A DNA stretch of 64,000 nt from Pantoea allii (GTDB taxonomy: Bacteria > Pseudomonadota > Gammaproteobacteria > Enterobacterales > Enterobacteriaceae), in assembly GCF_002307475.1 (NCBI RefSeq), contig NZ_NTMH01000035.1:79679-143678 (forward strand), given 5' to 3'. Position numbers and translations under genes: made by a program. Under the pieces are notes generated by a model. That model ran no database searches. It had not been told where the DNA came from and saw only the letters and a program-made list of their open reading frames with translations. Positions 59,961 to 64,000 of this stretch are shown piece by piece. Within the stretch, counting starts at the first letter, position 1. The number at the start of each line of letters is the position of its first letter.

Positions 59961-60404
59961 CAGAGGTTACTCCACTGCGGATCATCACTTTATGCCGCCA
60001 GTCGAGTAACTCTTCCAGCGACATGAGATACATTTCTGAGGGTGGCCAGTGAAAAACGCTGGCAATGTCGGCCATCAGGTCATTGACCGTTAGATCGCGG
60101 GGCCAGCTTACCCGGCCGATTTCGCTGACAAAAAACCAATCACCTTGCCGCCCAGGGCAATCAGGTCCACCGGATCGAGCGCATTGCACTCCGCTTTGGT
60201 CAGCGACGGCAGGGTGATACGGGGCAGCACCATTAACAGGGCATCCACGTCAGACGAGGCCAGGTCGGCCAGTCGCACGCCACGCAGCGATCCTGCCGTC
60301 GGTTTCACCAGCTCAACCTGGCTGATCACCACATCACCACGTGAAATCGGGCTTTCCAGTACCACCGGGTTTTCTTTCAGTTCTGGTTTATCAAGCTGTT
60401 CCAT
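59953..60404 (-). CDS. E: Tail assembly chaperone gpE+E', made by -1 frameshift
   Basis: As in P2, the E frame can slip at TTTTTTG (minus strand; 60129-60135 on the plus strand) into an overlapping -1 frame. The fusion runs ...VIGFL then VSEIGRVSWPRDLTVNDL, ending at 59953 with the conserved FHWPPSEMYLMSLEELLDW motif. The longer product is a chaperone that coats the tape measure protein during tail assembly. The frame shift is inferred from the conserved site and gene layout. Confidence 0.85.
60108..60404 (-). CDS. E: Tail assembly protein gpE (unshifted product)
   Basis: 98 residues (EQLDKPELKENPVVLESPIS ... ALDPVDLIALGGKVIGFLSA). The normal reading of the E frame gives this short product. 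Overlaps E' in the -1 frame. Between FII and T, as in P2. Confidence 0.88.
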   Translation of the reverse strand: MEQLDKPELKENPVVLESPISRGDVVISQVELVKPTAGSLRGVRLADLASSDVDALLMVLPRITLPSLTKAECNALDPVDLIALGGKVIGFLSAKSAG

Positions 60405-60457
60405 TTTTTCTCCATCAGGATAAAGAGGGCCAGCGCAGGACGCGCCGGCCTTTTTTA

Positions 60458-60970
60458 TTACACCAGGCCGAGATTTTTACGACGCTGTTCCAGGCGATCG
60501 ACGCCGTTGACCTTCTCCACCATGTTGACGGTGTCGACTTCGATCAGCTCTTTGCCATTCCAGGTCAGTTTGAAATAGGTGTTTTTGCTGGTGACTTTGG
60601 TTTCGGCGTTTTCGCCCTGTTTGGCTTCACCGAAATCAAAGGCCTGGTGCTTACCGCGCACTTCGATTTCCACGGCAATTTCTTCGCCGGTGTCATCGCG
60701 CTGGTAAGAACCGGTGAAACGCAGCGGTACGTTGGCGGTTGCGCCCCACTGGCTTAACACCAGCTCATCCATCCCGCCCAGCGTCCACTCCATATCGAGT
60801 GCGGCATCGTCCAGGCCGTTATCGATGAACGCCGCACCGTTCATACCGCCAGCGCGGTAGGTATCCAGCTTGCGTGACAGCTTCGGCAGCGTCACGGCGG
60901 TGACGATGCCCTGGTAGCTGTTTGAATCATTGAAGAGGTTCAACCCCTTAAGTTTACGTGGCAGTGCCAT
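60458..60970 (-). CDS. FII: Major tail tube protein (P2 gpFII-like)
   Basis: 170 residues, P2 FII length. Starts ALPRKLKGLNLFNDSNSYQG; LPKLSRKLDTYRAGGMNGAA and EVDTVNMVEKVNGVDRLEQR follow the family. It stacks to form the inner tube of the contractile tail. Starts 12 bp after FI. Confidence 0.95.
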   Translation of the reverse strand: MALPRKLKGLNLFNDSNSYQGIVTAVTLPKLSRKLDTYRAGGMNGAAFIDNGLDDAALDMEWTLGGMDELVLSQWGATANVPLRFTGSYQRDDTGEEIAVEIEVRGKHQAFDFGEAKQGENAETKVTSKNTYFKLTWNGKELIEVDTVNMVEKVNGVDRLEQRRKNLGLV

Positions 60971-60982
60971 TTATCCGGCTCC

Positions 60983-62152
60983 TTAGCTGTTTACGGATGC
61001 GGCGAAGTTCGCCAGATAGGTGTCGGTGATGCGCTGACGCAGGGTCAGATCTTCCAGCGGCGGCACCGGTGTGTAGTCGTAATCGATAAACAGTTTGCCC
61101 GCCTTCAGGGTCTCTTTATCGTTCGCGCTGTCGTCGTACCAGCAGTTTGCGCCCAGCAGATAACCAGCACTGACCAGCTCGCGGAACTTGGCATTGATGC
61201 CAGCGATGATTTCGCGCACCAGCACCGGCGTCAGCGGTTTGTCGTTAGCCCACATGTGCGCTTCGGCCATGGTATCGGCCAGCACCTGTGCCGTGCGGGT
61301 GTAGTTTTCAAAGGCAAAAAGTGGATCGTCGCTACAGGTCCGGTTGCCCCAGAAACGGAAACCGTCTTTGCGAATCAGCGTGGTCACACACTTTTCGTTC
61401 AGCAGATCGGCATCGGTGCCGGTCTGTTGCAGGTCCCAGAAAACGTCTGCGGAGATACCGGTTACGCCATTGACGCCCACGTTGGACAGGGTTTTATGCC
61501 AGCCGGTGTCGTTGTCAATTTTGGCGCGCAGGCCCAGTGCACGTGCAGTGGCATAAGCCATTTCAGATTTGTTCGTGGCGGTGTTCCAGGCCATAAAGTC
61601 TGGCCAGATCACCATCAGCTCGCGCTGGCTGAAGTTTTCGCGGTACTTCATGGCATCCGAGATGGTTTTGCTGTTCCAGGCAGACACGTAGGCAAAGCCA
61701 CGCAGCTGCTGGGCAATGCTGGCCAGCGCTGTCGCCACTTCCAGCGAGTCCAGACCTGGGACGCCGAGAATGCGGGGTTTAACACCCAGTTGCGTTTGCG
61801 CGCTCAGCAGCGCCTTCATGCCGGTGTATTTACCGTTCGCATCCGTCGAGCCAATCAGGTTAGAGGTGGTTTCAGCCTGGCTCGCGCCTTCTGCAACGCG
61901 AACCACGACAGTAACCGGCTTCGCCTGGTCAGCAATCGCCTGCAGCGCTGCCGCTAAGGTGCCTTTTGTACCGGCTTTACCGACGGCTGCCTGCACGTTG
62001 GTCAGCAGGACAGGTGTGTTAAGAGGAAACGCCGTTGCATCAGCATCTTCTGCGGTGCAGATCATGCCAACAATGGCGGTTGAAACTGTTGAAATGGTGC
62101 GTGTACCGTCATTGACTTCGACGACGCGGACACCGTGATGAAAATCAGACAT
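60983..62152 (-). CDS. FI: Tail sheath protein (P2 gpFI-like)
   Basis: 389 residues from the ATG at 62152 (GGAG 9 bases upstream); a GTG three codons earlier is less likely. [60 protein letters not shown] and [20 protein letters not shown] are strongly conserved P2 sheath blocks. Contractile sheath subunit. First gene of the tail operon in this window and the source of the truncated copy at 50850-51041. Confidence 0.97.
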   Translation of the reverse strand: MSDFHHGVRVVEVNDGTRTISTVSTAIVGMICTAEDADATAFPLNTPVLLTNVQAAVGKAGTKGTLAAALQAIADQAKPVTVVVRVAEGASQAETTSNLIGSTDANGKYTGMKALLSAQTQLGVKPRILGVPGLDSLEVATALASIAQQLRGFAYVSAWNSKTISDAMKYRENFSQRELMVIWPDFMAWNTATNKSEMAYATARALGLRAKIDNDTGWHKTLSNVGVNGVTGISADVFWDLQQTGTDADLLNEKCVTTLIRKDGFRFWGNRTCSDDPLFAFENYTRTAQVLADTMAEAHMWANDKPLTPVLVREIIAGINAKFRELVSAGYLLGANCWYDDSANDKETLKAGKLFIDYDYTPVPPLEDLTLRQRITDTYLANFAASVNS

Positions 62153-62232
62153 CTGTAGCACTCCGTGTTGAGGGTGTGCTCAGATTGTCAGGTCAGTGGG
62201 AAGGATGCATTCGATTGCGGTTTGCTGATCGT

Positions 62233-62811
62233 TCAGTAAGAAGAACCGCGTAAATGGTGCTGTTTTGGCGCTGGAATATAACGATAAATCGTTTTGGGTG
62301 AGACATCTAATACCAGCGCAACCTGATGAAGCGTGGCGCCATTCGCCATCATACGTTCCGCTCTGGCAACGACTTCTGGTGTCATAATGCGCCGCCGGCC
62401 ACCAATGCGCCCTTTTTCACGCGCTGCGGTCAGCCCGGCACGCGTTCGCTCGACAATCAATTCGCGCTCCATCTCCGCCAGTGCGCCCATCACATGAAAG
62501 AAAAAGCGGCCCATCGGTGTGCTGGTGTCGATACTGTCCGTGAGGCTACGAAAGTTTACCCCGCGTTCGCGCAGCTCTTCGGTGAGCATGACCAGGTGAC
62601 GCATGCTGCGACCCAGTCGATCGAGCTTCCACACCACCAAAGTATCGCCCTCTTTTAACGTCCGCAGCGCCCGCTTTAAACCAGGCCGTTCACTGGTCTT
62701 TCCGCTGATTTTATCCTCAAAAATCTGTTCACAATTTGCGCTCTGCAGCGCATTCCGTTGCAAATCGGTGTTTTGGTCATTTGTTGACACCCTGACATAG
62801 CCAATCAGCAT
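62233..62811 (-). CDS. gin: Gin/Pin-family DNA invertase (serine recombinase)
   Basis: 192 residues from the ATG at 62811 (GGAGAA upstream); the frame extends 12 codons further but the family begins LIGYVRVSTNDQN. Catalytic Ser9 in RVSTNDQ, VVWKLDRLGRSM and the activation-helix segment MGRFFFHVMGALAEMERELI are near-identical to phage Mu Gin. The C-terminal HTH (about 150-180) differs from Gin (HQVALVLDVSPKTIYRY). With Fis and an enhancer such enzymes invert DNA between gix-like sites. Such a site lies 66 bp away. Confidence 0.92.
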   Translation of the reverse strand: MLIGYVRVSTNDQNTDLQRNALQSANCEQIFEDKISGKTSERPGLKRALRTLKEGDTLVVWKLDRLGRSMRHLVMLTEELRERGVNFRSLTDSIDTSTPMGRFFFHVMGALAEMERELIVERTRAGLTAAREKGRIGGRRRIMTPEVVARAERMMANGATLHQVALVLDVSPKTIYRYIPAPKQHHLRGSSY

Positions 62812-62876
62812 CGTTTTTTCTCCGGTAAAAGGTGAGGAGTTTGCCATTGTGCAGGTGAGGCGGGCCAGGGGTTTGT

Positions 62877-62902
62877 TTCATCAAAACCTCGGTTTGACGG
62901 AA
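62877..62902 (+). repeat. gix-like DNA inversion crossover site 1
   Basis: The 12-bp core AAACCTCGGTTT (62884-62895) with flanks that match the reverse complement of the Mu gix site, as I remember it, at about 20 of 26 positions. It lies within codons reading HQNLGLTE, the place where invertible fibre genes join constant and variable parts. Confidence 0.75.
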
Positions 62903-63514
62903 CGGTTTTCGGGGCGTTTTATAAGCCAACAAATATTTTCCCTACCTGGCACGGTGAACTACAAACCCACGTCAGGCACCAAACGAATCAAAATCACGCT
63001 CACTGGCGGCGGCGCTCGTGGTTACGGCTATCTAGGCTGGGGTTCAAATTATAGATCCCGGGGTGCGGGTGGTGGTGCGGGCGCGACGGCTATCGCATGG
63101 CTGGATATTGACGACACTAAAACCTATACAGGTGTCGTCGGACGTGGAGGGGACGATACCTCTTCGGCTACAAGCAGCACCTTCAATGGGATTATTACAG
63201 CAGCCAATGGCGGCACACCGACAATGGGCTCAGATGGAGGTCGAGGAGGAATAGCAGTTGGCGGCGACATTAATATCCAGGGTGGGGACGGTAGTGATGC
63301 GCCAGGCGTTATATCTGACAACAATAATGTCTACCGTGGCGGCTCGGGTGATGGTGGCGTGAGTTATTGGGGCGGTGCTATTCGTAGCGTGGAAGGCGCA
63401 GCGCTCAGCCGTCAAATGTCTTTCGGTACGGGCGGTGGGGGCAGCATTCGGGAAAATCCCTTTATTGGAAATTTTGGCTCTCACGGTGTGATTTATGTTG
63501 AGGAGTATTCTTAA
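62884..63514 (+). CDS. Variable C-terminal module of a tail fibre (no constant part attached here)
   Basis: The open frame runs on from 62849 but its first codons overlap the invertase leader and are not fibre sequence; fibre homology begins at the crossover site ([10 protein letters not shown]). The module is rich in glycine ([60 protein letters not shown]), as in receptor-binding tips with polyglycine loops. No ribosome site or N-terminal shaft precedes it, so it is probably a silent cassette in the present orientation. Overlaps the tfa start by one base (TAATG). Confidence 0.75.
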
Positions 63515-63903
63515 TGAAAACCTATGTTCGTCTTGAAGAAGAACGCGTTGCGGAAATTATTTCACTTAGCATCGAGCCTAAAGAACTCTATCACCCATCG
63601 CTGATATGGATGGATATCAGCACAATGGATCAGCAGCCTAACGTGAATGATATTTTGCGCGATGGTGTTTTTTCCGCGCCGATGACTAAAGCGGAAGAAA
63701 GCATCTTTATTGCAAGCAGCCGACTGAATACTGAAATGGATCTGGCCAGCCGGACGATAGCACCGTTGCAGGATGCTGTTGATATTGGTATCGCAACTAA
63801 CATTGAAATCACACATCTGGATGAATGGAAACGTTACCGTGTTGCGCTGAGTCGAATTGATCTCAGTAAAACGCCAGATATTGAATGGCCAATACAGCCA
63901 TAA
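63514..63903 (+). CDS. Tail-fibre assembly protein
   Basis: 129 residues of the Caudo_TAP family: an N-terminal tail-fibre interaction part, [20 protein letters not shown] in the middle and the family end [20 protein letters not shown] plus IEWPIQP. It helps fold and trimerise the fibre. Travels with the variable module as one cassette and ends inside a long perfect hairpin. Confidence 0.88.
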   Translation: MKTYVRLEEERVAEIISLSIEPKELYHPSLIWMDISTMDQQPNVNDILRDGVFSAPMTKAEESIFIASSRLNTEMDLASRTIAPLQDAVDIGIATNIEITHLDEWKRYRVALSRIDLSKTPDIEWPIQP

Positions 63904-63941
63904 TGACTAAAGCCCGCAATAGCGGGCTTTAGTCATTATGG
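63898..63941. terminator. 20-bp perfect inverted repeat ending the fibre cassette
   Basis: The left arm CCATAATGACTAAAGCCCGC (63898-63917) is exactly mirrored at 63922-63941 around the loop AATA. It includes the tfa stop codon. It could terminate transcription in both directions; a strong T-run is lacking. Confidence 0.75.
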
Positions 63942-63975
63942 CATCCGTAGCTCTGGTTATGCAGAAACCTGAATC

Positions 63976-64000
63976 ATCGTATAAACCTCGGTTTGGGAGA
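63976..64000 (+). repeat. gix-like crossover site 2 (cut by the window edge)
   Basis: It shares the exact 12-bp core AAACCTCGGTTT (63983-63994) with site 1, in the same orientation, with diverged flanks. The plus-strand codons read INLGLG, again the constant/variable junction pattern, suggesting another fibre cassette begins here. Confidence 0.6.

Noticed and set aside
62849..62883. N-terminal extension of the tail-fibre module
   Set aside because: The codons cover the invertase leader and are not fibre-like; fibre sequence begins at the crossover site.
63957..64000. End of a minus-strand gene at the right edge (SQTEVYTMIQVSA, stop)
   Set aside because: Only 13 codons are visible, crossing the gix-like core; the plus-strand reading INLGLG fits the fibre-junction pattern better.

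Overview
The window is a chromosomal segment of an enterobacterium. From about 3 kb to 47 kb its gene order closely follows the Escherichia coli K-12 order metC-yghB-yqhC-dkgA-ftsP-plsC-parC-mdaB-ygiN-parE-yqiA-cpdA-yqiB-nudF-tolC-ygiBCD-ribB-ubiK-hldE-glnE-ygiF-ygiM-cca-uppP-folB-plsY-tsaD-rpsU-dnaG-rpoD-mug-ileX tRNA. Differences from E. coli (pca genes beside metC, no yqhD, an orphan flagellin, a fructose-type PTS operon and a periplasmic cyclohexadienyl dehydratase) point to another Enterobacterales lineage. Erwiniaceae (Pantoea/Erwinia-like) is my best guess, not proven.

Left part (1-19.8 kb): the start of a 3-oxoadipate CoA-transferase gene with a divergent IclR-type regulator, then metC and yghB, the yqhC/dkgA pair, an isolated flagellin gene, ftsP-plsC-parC, and an inserted block. 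That block holds a PRD-domain regulator, separate PTS EIIA, EIIB and EIIC proteins, two class II ketose-bisphosphate aldolases, a 0.2 kb nested-palindrome element and a PheC-like enzyme. It ends at mdaB-ygiN.

Core part (19.8-47.2 kb): housekeeping genes for topoisomerase IV (parE here, parC upstream), cAMP breakdown, outer-membrane efflux (tolC), riboflavin (ribB with an FMN riboswitch), lipid A heptose (hldE), glutamine synthetase control (glnE), tRNA CCA addition, undecaprenyl phosphate recycling, folate, phospholipid and t6A-tRNA synthesis. The rpsU-dnaG-rpoD operon follows. Three tandem copies of a 124-bp ERIC-like hairpin repeat lie between dnaG and rpoD.

Mobile part (47.1-64 kb): the tRNA-Ile2 (CAT) gene is an integration hotspot. 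Right after it come a broken integrase and an intact-looking retron: an msr-msd RNA bounded by perfect 13-base repeats plus a 580-residue reverse transcriptase fused to a TOPRIM domain, of the Ec67/Eco2 kind. A degenerate second copy of the tRNA 3' half and its terminator closes this island. Next is a collapsed P2-like prophage in which the start of the tail sheath gene is fused to the end of ogr. It carries a candidate toxin-immunity pair and broken tail-fibre genes. A stretch of small cargo genes follows (two-membrane-segment proteins, a DUF1493-like protein, a ribbon-helix-helix regulator with a candidate operator).

The window ends in a better preserved P2-like tail module (ogr, D, U, T, E/E' with its frameshift site, FII, FI), a Gin-family DNA invertase, and a tail-fibre module led by a gix-like crossover site. 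A second gix-like core in the same orientation lies at the right edge. That arrangement suggests a multi-cassette fibre-switching locus continuing beyond the window.
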